A program made the translations under genes and the position numbers. Positions 31,024-42,291 of a DNA stretch of 64,000 nt are shown here, piece by piece; position 1 is the stretch's first letter; each line of letters begins with the position of its first letter. This DNA comes from Platanthera guangdongensis (Eukaryota; Streptophyta; Magnoliopsida; Asparagales; Orchidaceae): NCBI GenBank assembly GCA_039583875.1, contig CM077153.1:110728568-110792567 (forward strand), written 5' to 3'. The notes under the pieces are model-generated. The model was not told the origin of the DNA. It searched no databases and saw nothing but the letters and a program-made list of their open reading frames with translations.

Positions 31024-32671
31024 TAGATTTTAAAGCTATGTGATAGAACCACATATATCTACTATGGTCATAAACTAATAGTAGATAATACCTTTTGCCT
31101 CCATGGGATGTTATTGGAGCTGGCCCCAAATATCTACATGTATCAATTATAATTGAGCTGTAGAAATGATCTGAGCATGTTTAGGAAAGGGCAAAACATG
31201 CGCTTTGCCATGAGCACAATCTTCACAAAAAACTGTTTGCTGATTTAAAAATACCGGAAATCCTTTTACAAGAGCCTTTTTTGACATTAGTTGCAGTGCT
31301 TGCCCAATGAGTGTCCCAGCCTATGATGCCAAAGAGGAAGAGGGGAAAGGTAACTCTGCTCCAAATAGTTGAAGGCTTGCTGCCCTATACTTGATAATTG
31401 AAGGATAAATAATCGGTTATTGGTAGGTTCAGCTGAGGCTAATATGACACCTGAGGCTCTATATATTATATGTGCTCCATCTTGTTCAAAGTTTATAGTA
31501 TACCCTTTTATGATTAGTTGACCAATGCTTGAGGTTTTGTGTTAACGTAGGCACAAGACTAACATCAGTAAGTAATTTAGGCTCTCTAGTCTGATTTTGC
31601 ACTCTGATAGAACCTTTACCTTCTATGAGTGCAGTAAAACCATTTCCCAATAGGACTTGAGCTTTGCGGGTTTTGTCAATTTCATGGAATTTGGTGGCAT
31701 CATTTGTGAACACAAACTATCTATATACCAAAAGTCTGATTTTGAGTCTTGAGTAGAAGTTGTAGCATAGAACATATGCTCTAGCAGTTGTTCAGATACT
31801 TCAGTTACCTTAGCCACTGTCTTAGTATTGTTGGTGCAGTTTGAGTAAGAATGATTTTGTATCTGACAATTCTTACATCTAAAAAAACAGTCTTTTGATA
31901 TATGGTTTGTTTTTTTACAAATAATACAATACTTGTCATTTGTATTGCTTATTCCTTTTCCTTTATATTCTCTAGGTTCCCCTTGTTTGACTTGCTGATT
32001 ATGGATTGGAGACACTTTCTAAACAGCTTTCTTACTTTTTAGTGATGTATTTTTTGTATTCAGAAATTTTACTTGTAAGGCCTGATCAAGCTGGGGGGTG
32101 ACATTAGTCAATCGTTCTTCATGGGTTTGTAATGACCCCATGAGAGCAGTGTGCAAAAGAGTTTTAAGGATTTCGACTATTCAATCGCTGTGACGACTGG
32201 ATAATAACTTGGGGGCAGACTACGTAGTAATTTGGGCACAACTTGCCGATCTTCAATTGTGTCCCCTAAACTACATATTTGATTAATGATGTGGAGTGTT
32301 CTCGTAAGGAGGCTTTCTACTTTTTCCTCAACTTTCATGGATAAATTTTCAAACTCTCTCCATGAGTTTTGTTGTTTCAAGGCTATAACTTTCTCATCCC
32401 CCTTATAGGTTTCTTTTAATATATCCCAAGTAGCTTTTGTCGTCTGAGCTCCCATTATCCTAGGAAACACAGAGTCAGCTACACCTTGAAATATAAAACA
32501 AAGGGCTCGAGCATCCTTCTGATGTATTTCTTCTTGCTGTTTTGCATCTTTAGTAGGTACATGGGCTTTTGTGGGTGTAATTAGAACAGGTCCTGATTCA
32601 GCAGGTTCTGGTAATTCTGGTCCATGAGACACAACATCCCACAGACCCTGCGATATAAAGATTGCGTGCAT
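31024..32671 (-). pseudogene. Copia-D gag, protease and integrase start, decayed
   Basis: Right to left: a gag fragment (32671-32177) with the IMGAQTTKATWDILKETYKGDEKV and RSLPPSYYPVV segments of a copia Gag; a CCHC-like CIICKKTNHISKDC (about 31935); a protease start FWYIDSLCSQMM in which DSG has become DSL; a pre-integrase stretch (31713-31486); and, through several stops, the zinc region LWHHRLGH and an early core-like IFGASS (about 31140). It breaks off near 31024. Gag start and end are eroded. Non-functional. Confidence 0.75.
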
Positions 32672-32788
32672 ATGAATACTCCAAAAATCATGCTTATCAC
32701 CCTGACCACTGGAATGTTAGTTTGGGAGAGAGAAAAGGTTGATGACGCCATGAACTCCAATGATGATCCCAGCTTTCACCGGTCCTAT

Positions 32789-32800
32789 GCTCTGATACCA
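32789..32800 (-). other. Primer binding site of Copia-D
   Basis: The minus strand reads TGGTATCAGAGC, a perfect initiator-Met tRNA match, one base inside the LTR. Confidence 0.85.
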
Positions 32801-32801
32801 C

Positions 32802-33142
32802 TGATAATCAAAATGGGCTGAGAAGTATAACATAAGCACCCAATATACACAAGCACAAAAGGATATTAGTACTGCTCATTTTTTATTGTTGCTAAAGTTT
32901 TACAGGTACAAGTCTTTTATAGGCTGAGCATAGAGAGAGGTCATATAACCCCTTTCTTTGACTAATAATTATCAAGAGTATTATTAAGATAACTATGACT
33001 TGCTCCAGTCATGAGTTAATTACATCATAAACTTATCATAACTAAATTTTGTCTTTGTACAAGTGTTGGTGTTGGTGCTTGGTCTTTTCCTCAGGTGTTG
33101 ACACATGGTTTCTTCTTCTTTTTGTCTTGGCTTAAGTCATCA
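32802..33142 (-). repeat. Copia-D 5' LTR (341 bp)
   Basis: Plus strand from TGATAATC to AAGTCATCA; on the element strand TGATGACTT...GATTATCA, with short inverted termini. The short LTR separates this element from the Sirevirus types around it. The outer edge is inferred from the TG/CA ends only. Confidence 0.6.
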
Positions 33143-33433
33143 AATATTATAGAAAGGAGCTCAGACAGTCCTCTTTTCCTTCACCCACCAGCCCTAGAGT
33201 TATGATGAATTCCCCATCCTGAAGCCACAAACCAACTAGACCTCCCCTATATATACGATATGCTGTTAAGTGGCCATGGCTTCATGCTCTTCCATGATTG
33301 CCTCTGGACATAGTTGACGGGGTTGCAAAGGTAGACATGGAAGAGCATGGAGACCATGGACTATTGATGTAGGTATGAAATATTTTGAGGCTTGGGCTTT
33401 TGGATAGCGATGATGATGATATCATGCGAGAGG
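33143..33433. other. Unassigned DNA left of the hAT-like element
   Basis: 291 bp with no supportable gene. Two stretches repeat each other inverted (CATGCTCTTCCATG at 33282-33295 and CATGGAAGAGCATG at 33335-33348), forming a stem with a 39-bp loop. It ends in the duplication GCGAGAGG (33426-33433). Confidence 0.45.
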
Positions 33434-34905
33434 CAGTGGCGGAATTAGGATTTCGACTCGGCTCGTGCACCAAGTAAAAGTTAAAACTTCTTGAATTAAT
33501 AAACGTTCTCACAAGTCCCAAAAGTGGCTAGCCTATTTAAGCTAGTGATGGGGATCAGGCCACCCGACACGTGAGGATCTATTCCCGCCGACTACAGACC
33601 CAGTGACGATCGGGACTGCTCATCTGGCGAGCAAGTCAGGCGGACCGTCCTAGGTAAACCATCTCTCACAATTAGTTAATTGCTTTACAATATGTTTTGG
33701 ATTTCCTTTCTCCAAGAGTGGGTAAATGCACGCTTTATTATTATATAAGCTTGAAAATCAAGCTCTTGATAATGTTATTATCTTAGTGTTATGCTCTTGA
33801 ATGGGCATAGATTTTTAAATATTTAAGCTTTTAGTGTTAATTGATACTTAATATTCACCCGTCCTCGAAATAGACAACTGGAAGTTGATTTTTAACAACA
33901 TCATACAATGGGATAACAACTGGAATTCATACTTTCCTGATTATATTTTCTTCCATTGTAGCATACACCATGGCACTCAAGAACATTAAACCTATAGCAT
34001 TCACATAATTTTAGTGTGTTCTTAATGTTTGTATATTTAATCTAGATATTAGAACTTTAGTTGTTTATTACTTTTCCTCTTATATTTATTCTGGATTTGA
34101 AACTAGACATTTTTTTATCCAGTGTACTCTCTAGCCAAGCAATAAACACTAGTTAAACCTAAATAAAAACTTTAGTCACTGCTACCATTGGCAGGTGCTT
34201 CCAAGAAGTTTTATTCTGTTGGTGTGTAAGGATTTATTTGTGGTGGAAACAAATTTCTACGTCAAAATCAATACCCTCCCAATAATCAGAATCGTTTGTC
34301 ATTTTTTCTCAAGATCAAGCTTTTTTACAGTCTTATTAACATTGCATCTTAATTATTATGAACTTGAAATGTATCAGATCAAACTACATGTAAAAAAATT
34401 TAAATCAGAATTGTAATTTGTAAATAGAGTTATGTCTAACCATAGCTTAAAATGCCCTAACTCTCTACATAATTAAACCATGACAACAAGGATTCAAAGA
34501 ACATAGCTATTTTGCATTGTGTCCAGTAACTTCACGAGGAAGAAGAAGAAGAACAAGAAGCAAAAGCAAAAAACCAGAAAAAGAAGAATAAACTCAAAAC
34601 AAGAGTCACAAAAAAGGAACTTACGGATTAGGAGAGATAATTAAACCAGAAAAACACGGTCCGACAGTAGTATGCTAGCGTTCGATTGTACCTGTCGATG
34701 ATGACATGAAGATTAGGAGCAACGGAGGTCGGAGAACAACACCGATCATCTTCCTCGCGTCGGCTCTTTCCGGTAGAAACTATGCAGCGGGAATGCGGGA
34801 CGCCGGGACTGCGTTAAGTGGCAAAATCGAAAATACCTAGGGCTTTTAGGTGGAAAAATCGGTCGGGCACGTGCCCTACCGTGTCTTACTGTAGATCCGC
34901 CCATG
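33434..34905. mobile_element. Non-autonomous hAT-like DNA transposon with perfect 8-bp duplication
   Basis: Starts CAGTGGCGGA and ends TCCGCCCATG, terminal inverted repeats matching at 8 of 10 positions. GCGAGAGG stands on both sides (33426-33433, 34906-34913). An 8-bp duplication and CAGTGGCGGA-type ends are hallmarks of plant hAT elements. The 1472-bp interior is AT-rich with no transposase, so it would need an enzyme in trans. Confidence 0.8.
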
Positions 34906-34987
34906 GCGAGAGGTACTGAGTATAGTAAAGTAAGAACTGATGTGGATGAAGCCCCATTTAAAGCTCTAGGGGGTGCATTTAACCACT

Positions 34988-35076
34988 CCCCCATAATTTC
35001 TCCTATTATGGAGATCATGGGTTTGACCGGTCAACCCACTCCCCATGATCTCCACCACAGGAGAAATTATGTGGGC
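34988..35076. repeat. Fold-back hairpin, MITE-like
   Basis: Left arm CCCATAATTTCTCCT...GGAGATCATGGG, centre TTGACCGGTCAA, right arm CCCCATGATCTCC...AGGAGAAATTATGTGGG. About 35-bp arms with a few mismatches. No clear target duplication. Confidence 0.65.
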
Positions 35077-35079
35077 TCC

Positions 35080-35830
35080 CATTCAACAACTACCACTGCC
35101 GCCACTCGCCGCCGCTCGCCGCCGCCCGCCGCCATGACTGCCACTGTCGTTTTCCGTTTCTCCCGCGGCCGCCGCCGCCGTCTCCTAACGCCACCGTTAT
35201 TTCCCGATGCCACAACCATTGTTGTTGTCGTCCGTTTCTCCCGTGGCCGCCGTCGACGCCATCTCCGAACGCCGCGGATGCTGACACCGTCGTTTGTTTC
35301 TCCCGTGGCAGTCTCCGCCGCCATCTTCAAACGTCGCGGCCGTCGCCGCCATTATTTCTAGATTTCACGGCCACTACCGCCGCCATCTTTAAATACAGTG
35401 CCAGCCTCCACCGTTATTTCCCGACTCCACGACCATCGCCGTCATCGTCCGTTTCTCCCGCGGCCGCCGCTGCCGTCTCCCAACGTCGCGGCCGCCACCG
35501 TCATTATTTCCTGACTCCATGACCGCCGCCGCCGTCGTCCGTTTCTCCCGTCGCCACCGTCTCCCAACATTGCGGCCACCGCTCTAGTTATTTCCTGACT
35601 CCACGGCCGCCGCCACCGTTTCTCATTTCTTCAGCGGCCACCGCCGCCTTCACTCCTCTCTTCCTCGGATGTCGCCACCATCGACCGCTCGCCAAATTCC
35701 GCCGACGGCATGGCCACCGCCCGCTCTCCAGGCCGTTGGCGGCGATCTCCCGCCTTGCCGGTAAATTCGTCAGCAAGTTCGCCGACCGTCCGAGGGAGCT
35801 CGTCTCCACCGTCCGATCATGCTTCCACAA
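35080..35830. repeat. GCC/CGG-rich degenerate tandem repeat tract
   Basis: Repeats of about 90-130 bp built from 'CCGTTTCTCCCG(C/T)GGCCGCCG...CTCC(T/C)AACG...TTATTTCC(C/T)GA'. It makes long spurious open frames on both strands, all low-complexity. I see no homology to a known gene. Confidence 0.65.
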
Positions 35831-36057
35831 TCGCCACAGTCATTTACGTGGGTAACCACCCACGTAACCGCCCACATGATCTACCGTAGTTGAGATAATG
35901 CGTTGCCAAAAATAGAACGGTCTGTATATAACGAGATTACTATGCATATTAAACGATAGTCCCATAAAAATAAATATAATATTTTGGTCTATTGATAACA
36001 ATCATGGTGGTTATGGGCTGTAGATAACTGCGTAACCTCCATAACCACACATGAAGC

Positions 36058-36069
36058 CTATAAATAGAT
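36058..36069 (+). promoter_or_regulatory. TATA box followed by pyrimidine-rich leader
   Basis: CCTATAAATAGA, then a CT-rich stretch (36090-36260) with repeated GAAGATCTTC. This resembles the core promoter and R region of an LTR or a gene leader. No gene follows that I can identify. Confidence 0.45.
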
Positions 36070-36269
36070 ACCCAGACCCCCCTTTAATGGGGATTCTCTC
36101 CTTCTTGGAAAAATCCTCCTACGGATTCTCTCTCTCTCTCCTTCCTCCCTCATTCTTCATCTTCTTCTTCCCCATCGAAGATCTTCAAGGATTCTTTGAA
36201 GATCTCCTTCGTCTTAGAAGATCTTCATCTTCTCTGCCAGGAATTTCTCTCTCCTCCACATATCTGTTG

Positions 36270-36559
36270 GGTTTTGTTACCACAATAACCTTGATTTGAA
36301 GAAGTCCCCCTAAAACTAAAGTGAATTGTAGTTGTATTTGATGGTGTTTGTTTAGATGTGCTTGCATGTTATAATTGCCAAGTGCAGACCATTATAAGTC
36401 TACAATGATTCACCAAACACAGGACCATACAATGTAATCTCTCATTGTGTGATCCATGGTGTTGACTCATGTGTAGCCTCTCTATTGGGACACACTTCAT
36501 TCTCAAGTACTAAAGTAATGGAAGAAAGAATAGTTGTTGTATACCTTGAAAAAAATAAT
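36270..36559. other. Unassigned AT-rich stretch
   Basis: No gene or element edge seen. It leads into the CTCGAG array and is probably part of the same LTR. Confidence 0.35.
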
Positions 36560-36931
36560 TTTGAGAAAGTAAAATTTTCCTAGTCCATTACTCAAGTAGT
36601 ATATATTGTACTTGAGTAGTGCTGGAATAAATTCTTGAGTATACTAAGTACAGTTCTCGAGTAATAGAAATCATTCTCAAGAAGGCTTATTCCAATACTC
36701 GAGTAAGCCATGGAGTACTCGAGTACTACTTATCTATGTCTCGAGTTTACTCAATAATTCATTTCAGAAATTTTCCAAGTGTTGTAGTCGAGTAACAGAA
36801 GCCAATACTCAAGAAGGCCAAGCCCTGTCTCGAAAAGTCAGAGGACCAGTACTCGAGTAAGAAGAAATTTAGTTTCGAGAAGAAGTCTTGTTCTGGAGAA
36901 GTCATGGTAGTTCTCGAGATGTCTTACTATA
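36560..36931. repeat. CTCGAG palindrome array, probably LTR of an unassigned copia (Copia-E)
   Basis: About 15 copies of TACTCGAGTA, GTTCTCGAGTA and degraded forms such as ACTTGAGTA. The array is cut by Tekay-2 at 36931 and continues at 52260-52297 with the same motif. Element edges are not in view. Confidence 0.7.
36927..36931. repeat. Target duplication of Tekay-2 (CTATA, left copy)
   Basis: CTATA precedes the LTR at 36932 and follows the other LTR at 52255-52259. Confidence 0.9.
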
Positions 36932-37189
36932 TGTAACATCCCATTTCCAACTAGACCCCTAAGAGTGGTTTTGGCCATGACTAGGTCATGACAAAACCCT
37001 AGGAAGCCAGAAATGGGCCAAGAGATAGGAGGCCAAGGTAGGGATCACCATGGTCTGCAAATAGTAGAATTTTGAACAATGGTTTAGAATGACAATGGGG
37101 CTTCACCATGGCCCCAAGACCCTACCACAACACTCCCAAACATTTTGGGAGACCCATTAGAGCCAAAAAGACCCATTAGGGCCAACCCA

Positions 37190-37825
37190 AGAGGCCCAGT
37201 TGACCAAGGTCAACCCTAGCCCTGAGTGGGTCAACCTAGCCTACTTAGGGCCAATTGACCCACTCTTAGTCTAGAGGACCCCACCTATGCCCTCCTAACC
37301 CTAAAGTGAGGTCAATGGGTCACTAAGGACACATTGGGGTCAGCCCTAGAGGCCAGGTTGACCCAAGTCAACTCAAGCCCTAATATGGGCAAAGTACCCT
37401 TACTAAGGGTATGTGACCTCCAAAGTGCAGGGCAACCCTACAAAACCCTACCTAGACCCTAAGGGAAGTCAATGGGTCACCAAGGATCCATAGGGGTGAA
37501 CCCTAATGGTCATGTTACCCAAGTCAACTCTAGCCCTAAAATGGTCAAAGTGACCTTACCAAGGGTCAAGTGACCTTTAAGGTGCCAAGACAACCCTACC
37601 CAACCCTACAAAGACCTTAGGGGAGGCCAAGGAATCACCCAGGACCCAATGGGGTCAACCTAGATGGTCAAACTGACCAAGTCAACCCTCATTGAGGGTC
37701 AAGTCAACTTAGCCCAAAAAGGGCTAACCCAAGCTCAAGCCACTTCTCCTTTAGGCTAAACCCATTCCCATGACCATCATAATCCAGTGGGCTGCCTTTA
37801 GCTTATGAGGTTGACTAGTCAACCA
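37190..37825 (+). promoter_or_regulatory. W-box-like TTGAC-dense repeat in the Tekay-2 LTR
   Basis: More than a dozen TTGAC/GTCAA cores in about 630 bp, in degenerate units of some 120-150 bp containing GGTCAA-TGGGTCA and AAGTCAACTC. TTGAC(C/T) is the WRKY-factor site in plants. Regulatory use is inferred. Copy in the 3' LTR at 47408-48044. Confidence 0.5.
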
Positions 37826-40800
37826 GAGGTGACTAGGAGAGAGAAAAGAGCTCCTCTCCATGATAATGGAGGAGAGAGAAAATGGGGAAGAGGGAAGGGA
37901 GGAGAGAAGCCGGCCAAGGAAGGCCAACAGCCACCAGTTATGGCTGTAATCAACTCCTCTAGGGGAGAGGAGTTGATTCCAGCCGTTTCCCGGCCACCAA
38001 GGGGTGGGTTCAGCCCCCCTCCACACAACCCGAGCCACACCTTTAATGGTGTTAATGGCTATTGAAGAACCAGCCTCTCCTCTCCCCCATTTACCATTTA
38101 AACACCTTCAGGGAGCCGAGGGGATCATTTTGGAGCGTTTACCTGGAGGAGACGGGCCACTCCACTGTGCAGTTGCAGAAGCCGAGCGCCGCCGCCGTCG
38201 TCAATGGCATCCCGCCGCTCCTCTCACATCTAGGCCGCCAGGAAGGTCCTCCTCCTCTCCTTAACTCGCGGGTAGATCCTAGGAATCATTAGGCTTGAGT
38301 TTCGGGCTCAATTGAGCCCGATTCAATCCGGGATTTCTCCTGGTTTCGGCAAGAAAATCTCTTGCTTTATCCGCCGGAAAACGCCTCTCCGGCGGCGGAG
38401 CCGCCGCCTGACGATAGCCACCACCTCGACGGAGGTGATGGTGGCGGTGGCCGGCCGGGGAAGGGGCTGGATCGCCGGCGGCAGGGCTTGGAAATCGCTC
38501 CAGGCGGGACGAATCTCAGCCGTTGGCTCATCGGGGACGATAACCCAGTGCCGTCGATCTGCGCCAAGATTCGCGCGGCATCAAATCAAATACTTTAGGA
38601 TTTAAATAAAAATCATTTCATTTCTGTCACACTAGATGTATTTAATGTATTTAATTTTTAAAAATACTTAGGGACCCTGAATGGAAATCTGCCCAACATG
38701 AAAATTGTAGCTTAGGGTGTCTAGTTGGTAGCAAAAATTGCTTGGACCCTTTTGGGCCACTGGTTAGACCAGGGTACCCTTTTTGGGAGGACCTATACCT
38801 AGGCCTAAACAGAGATTATTTTTGGTGCCCACACTTCATTCCTTGTCCAAACAAGTTGAAATTTGGGCAGTGAGAAGGTCTTAGCCATACCTAGAACCTG
38901 TCCAAAATTTAGAATTTTTGGAGAATATTTTTCTATAGTTTTTAGGAAAATTTAATAAATTATGATTAATTTAATTATGTGACCTAATCAATTTAAAACT
39001 CCCCCAAATTTTGGTGGGTGGTCTTAGATGTCATGATAGGTATAGGGTTAAAACTTTAGCTCATTTGGAGATGTTTAGGATAGGTAATTTACCCACCCTA
39101 TATATGACCTTATAAGGGTATTTTGGTCAAAAGCCACTATTTGATGGTTGAGTGGCCAAATCCCCTCATCAGAGGCTGAAATTTTGGCCACTGATATAAT
39201 TTGACTTTTTACACTCACTTATGGAGTTTGGAGTGGATTGGACTAGGGTAGCCCTAGAATTTTAGGGTAGGCCCTTTAGGGTAAATTTCTAGGGTTTGAA
39301 GAAATTGGGGTCAAAAGACCTTGGATGGACTTGAAGCTTGGGAATGATGTCCATAGGGTTACTATGGTCCTGTGGTTAAAATTTTAGGGCATTTGGAAGA
39401 CTTAAAACCCTTTAAATCCATAACCCTAGTTTAGGGCACTAGCTTGAAACCATAAGATCTAATACCAAAACTTTCTGAAAAGGCCTAAGTCTTTGAATGG
39501 GTAGTTACTTAGGGTATATATATCTCTGGAAATTTTATAATAAATTTTGGATGAATATTTTTGGTACTTTATTCACAAAGTCATGTTTTACAATTTTCAC
39601 TTAGGAATTTTTGGAGAAAAATATACTTGATTAAACCTGATGAAACTTAGCAAAGGGGCTTGTAATCATGGTACCCATCTCTGTAAAGTTTTATGAAATT
39701 TTGGAAGAAGGTTATTTAGTAGTTGCTTCTTTAATTATTTAATTCTATGGAACTTTGGTAAATTTAATAATGACATTTAGATTGTCTGAAAAATTCTAAT
39801 TTCTTCATCATGATGTTTCTAGTTCCTTATGAAGCCCTAGTAATGTTTACATAATTATTGGAGACATATTTGTGGCACTTCCTTCATTATATTTGATTTT
39901 AGGAATTATTTTAATAAATCCTTTAGAGGTCAAGAACTATCTGGAAAATTATGAAAATTGGCAACCAATAATATTTCTCTGTTATTTAGTGAATACAAAT
40001 TTTAGGAGGCCATTACCTGAGAAAATCTTATGGTTCATGTTCAAATTGACTATGGCCTAGTTTTTGAGGAAAATTCAATAAATAGTAGATTAATTGGGAA
40101 AAATATGATTTTCTGAATTTAGACTATATTTATCATAATAGACCTCTAATAATTATCATAAGGGTACTGGATGAGTATTTCATGTACTTCCCTTTTTACG
40201 GGTCATGTAGCTTAAGTGGTCTGCATATAGCAAAACTGCAGGATTTCATTTGGATGTGAATTAGGGCAAGTATGATGAGTCATGGTGGTTGTTGTAAGGA
40301 CAAGTGGAATGGGCTGCGTCTTTGGAAGATGAGTGAGCAAGGTGTGGATCTGCCTAGGGTTATAGACGTTTGGGTCCGACGAAAGATCGTCCTACCCAAG
40401 GAGAGTGGAGTCAAATTACCCTAGGAATAGCATATCGAAATATGAGAAATAATGGGTAAGGGAATCAACCAATAATAAAATAAGTACCTTGCGAAAGGGA
40501 ACGCTGGGCGTAATCCCAACACAGTTCCTAGTGCCCCTTGAGAGCCCTTCACAGGGAATACCGGGGGCAGTCCTGGGTTAACGTAAACTGTTTTAACAAG
40601 CTGAAAAGAGTAACTTAGTAATTAGGGTTGCACATTCCACAGCACTGATGGCACCAGATGTTGGTTAGGAGCTCGGCTCGGATGGTTAAAAGGCGGACTT
40701 TGGGTCCGGGGAGCTTCGGCTCGATTGTTGAGTCGGACGTGTTGGTCCGGGGAGCTTCGGCTCGGTTCTTGATTACGCTAATTTGCATGTGCATAAAGGA

Positions 40801-41177
40801 AAGGAAATTAAGGTGGTGGGTCTTCGGTATTGGAGGGTCGATGCACCGACGCCAATACGTTGACTCGGCAAGTGTGGTTAGCACTTCGCCAACAGAAGTC
40901 CGGTGCGCCAGCCGGCAAGAGTACGCAGGAGTCCGCTTCGTGCACCAAGCGTTGAGGCGTACGATAGGTCTGACCGGTAGTGCTTTACTGGTTTAGAGGT
41001 GGGCGAGGCCCAACCCACCGCTTCCGTCTGCCACTACGGAGGTATCCTGGGAGGTTACGGCTCCAGAAAGGGGGAACTAAAGGTCTGTGTGCACAGAGTC
41101 GGGTGTGTGTGTTGCACTTGCATGTCCATCATACCCACTTGCATGTCATGGCATAATCGTTACCTTTAACCTTGACA

Positions 41178-41404
41178 CCTAAAGTATAAGTGGAATGGGA
41201 CGCTTATACCTTAGGACCTGCTAAACGACCCCTTAGTCTATAAGCTTGTGTGGGCAAGTTTATAAATTAAGGTTAATTTTGATATATTTAGTTACTGCTG
41301 TTTGACCACCGACACCCCAGCGTATAAATCGATATGGGACTTTTTATACGATGGGAGCCTTGCAAAAGACCCCTTGGCTTATGTGTTTTTCACATAAGTG
41401 AAGG
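41178..41404 (+). other. Four-hairpin array in the Tekay-2 LTR
   Basis: CCTAAAGTATAAG/CTTATACCTTAGG (41178-41215), CCTTAGTCTATAA/TTATAAATTAAGG (41231-41272), CCCAGCGTATAAA/TTTATACGATGGG (41316-41355), CCTTGGCTTATGTG/CACATAAGTGAAGG (41372-41404). The first three have (A/T/G)TGGG in the loop. Stems differ between units. Identical copies at 51396-51622. Confidence 0.7.
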
Positions 41405-42038
41405 TTACATTTCATATTACAGCTTATTGTCTTTATATACCATAGAACTTGCTAGAATAGGACCGCTGCCATCTGTTTTGACATTCTCCACCTTCAAGTC
41501 CTCCCCTTTCTTCCTCTCCGCTCGGTGCCTAGGAGCCGTGGGGAAAGGGGTGGGGGATGATAGGACTTAGTCTTTTAGACTAACGGTTTTCGAACCGCAT
41601 CATTTAGGGGATCGCGGAGACCAGCATGGAGGAGCAGCCCCAGAGACCGGTGCGCTTGGAGGTGGGGCAGTCTAGCTCCGGAGTTCACACAGCCGGGACC
41701 GTGAGTCTCGACCCTGAGCAGTTTTCTACTTTTGTTTCTGCATGAGAGATCTTGTAGTGAGGATTTGATGTACCGGGCATAAGCCCGTTTTGCTACTCTG
41801 ATGTTATTTTCTGTAGACACGCCCTTCGTGGAGTTATATTTATTATGTCATGTGATTTTCTGTGGACAGATAGCTTGCATTTGCTTCATTATTCTGCTAC
41901 TTTTCTGTGATCGAATTGGCCGGCAGAATCGGCGCTTTGTGGTGATGACTCTTCAGGGCGTGAAGGAGTCACCGCAAAACGGCGGTTCTGGGCCTAAGAC
42001 CCCGGTGTCTAAAAAGAAAAAAAAGGGGGTCTTACAAG

Positions 42039-42049
42039 TGGTATAAGAG
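42039..42049 (+). other. Primer binding site of Tekay-2
   Basis: TGGTATAAGAG, the initiator-Met type with one change, two bases after the LTR. Confidence 0.8.
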
Positions 42050-42166
42050 GAAACCTCGATCGAAAAGTAGCCGTCCACAACCCTGGGTCACCCCCGCGCG
42101 GGTTTAGTTTGGGGACAAACTAAGCAGTGGAAGCAGTGGTGTGCCCATACGGGGGGGAAATCACAT

Positions 42167-42228
42167 GTAAGTTGTCCACTTTCATTAGGCATTGAGTCGA
42201 TTATCTACTAATGTAGTTCGTTTTGCAG
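42167..42228 (+). other. Possible leader intron before gag
   Basis: GTAAGT at 42167, a CTACTAATG branch-like sequence at 42206-42214 and TTTTGCAG ending at 42228. Only 62 bp, short for a plant intron, so this is tentative. No upstream ATG is joined by it. Confidence 0.35.
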
Positions 42229-42291
42229 CCCCCAGCTCAGCCCACCCCACAAGGTGGAGCTCAGCAGACTCCAGACATTGCACCACCTCCC

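Larger units (their letters stand above)
36932..42036 (+). repeat. Tekay-2 5' LTR (5105 bp)
   Basis: TGTAACATCCC...GGGGGTCTTACA. Regions: TTGAC-rich repeats (37190-37825), a perfect inverted repeat ATCAACTCCTCTA/GGGGAGAGGAGTTGAT (37948-37976), a GC-rich stretch (38340-38590), a long AT-rich middle (38600-40300), then a GC-richer end with hairpins (41178-41404). No ORF in it looks like a real gene. Confidence 0.93.

Noticed and set aside
35090..35361. Possible coding gene in the GCC-rich tract
   Set aside because: Open frames exist in several phases on both strands because stops are rare in GCC repeats; no conserved motif.
37100..37500. CCCTAA words suggesting telomere-like repeats
   Set aside because: They occur as scattered parts of longer LTR repeats, never as a (CCCTAAA)n run.
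37750..38605. Several open frames of 70-97 codons in the Tekay-2 LTR, duplicated at 47970-48824
   Set aside because: They overlap on both strands, follow GC-rich composition, have no domain and simply recur because the LTR is duplicated.
42223..42291. Gag start before the first ATG
   Set aside because: The open frame begins without ATG and abuts a possible splice acceptor, so the Met at 42292 is the better start.
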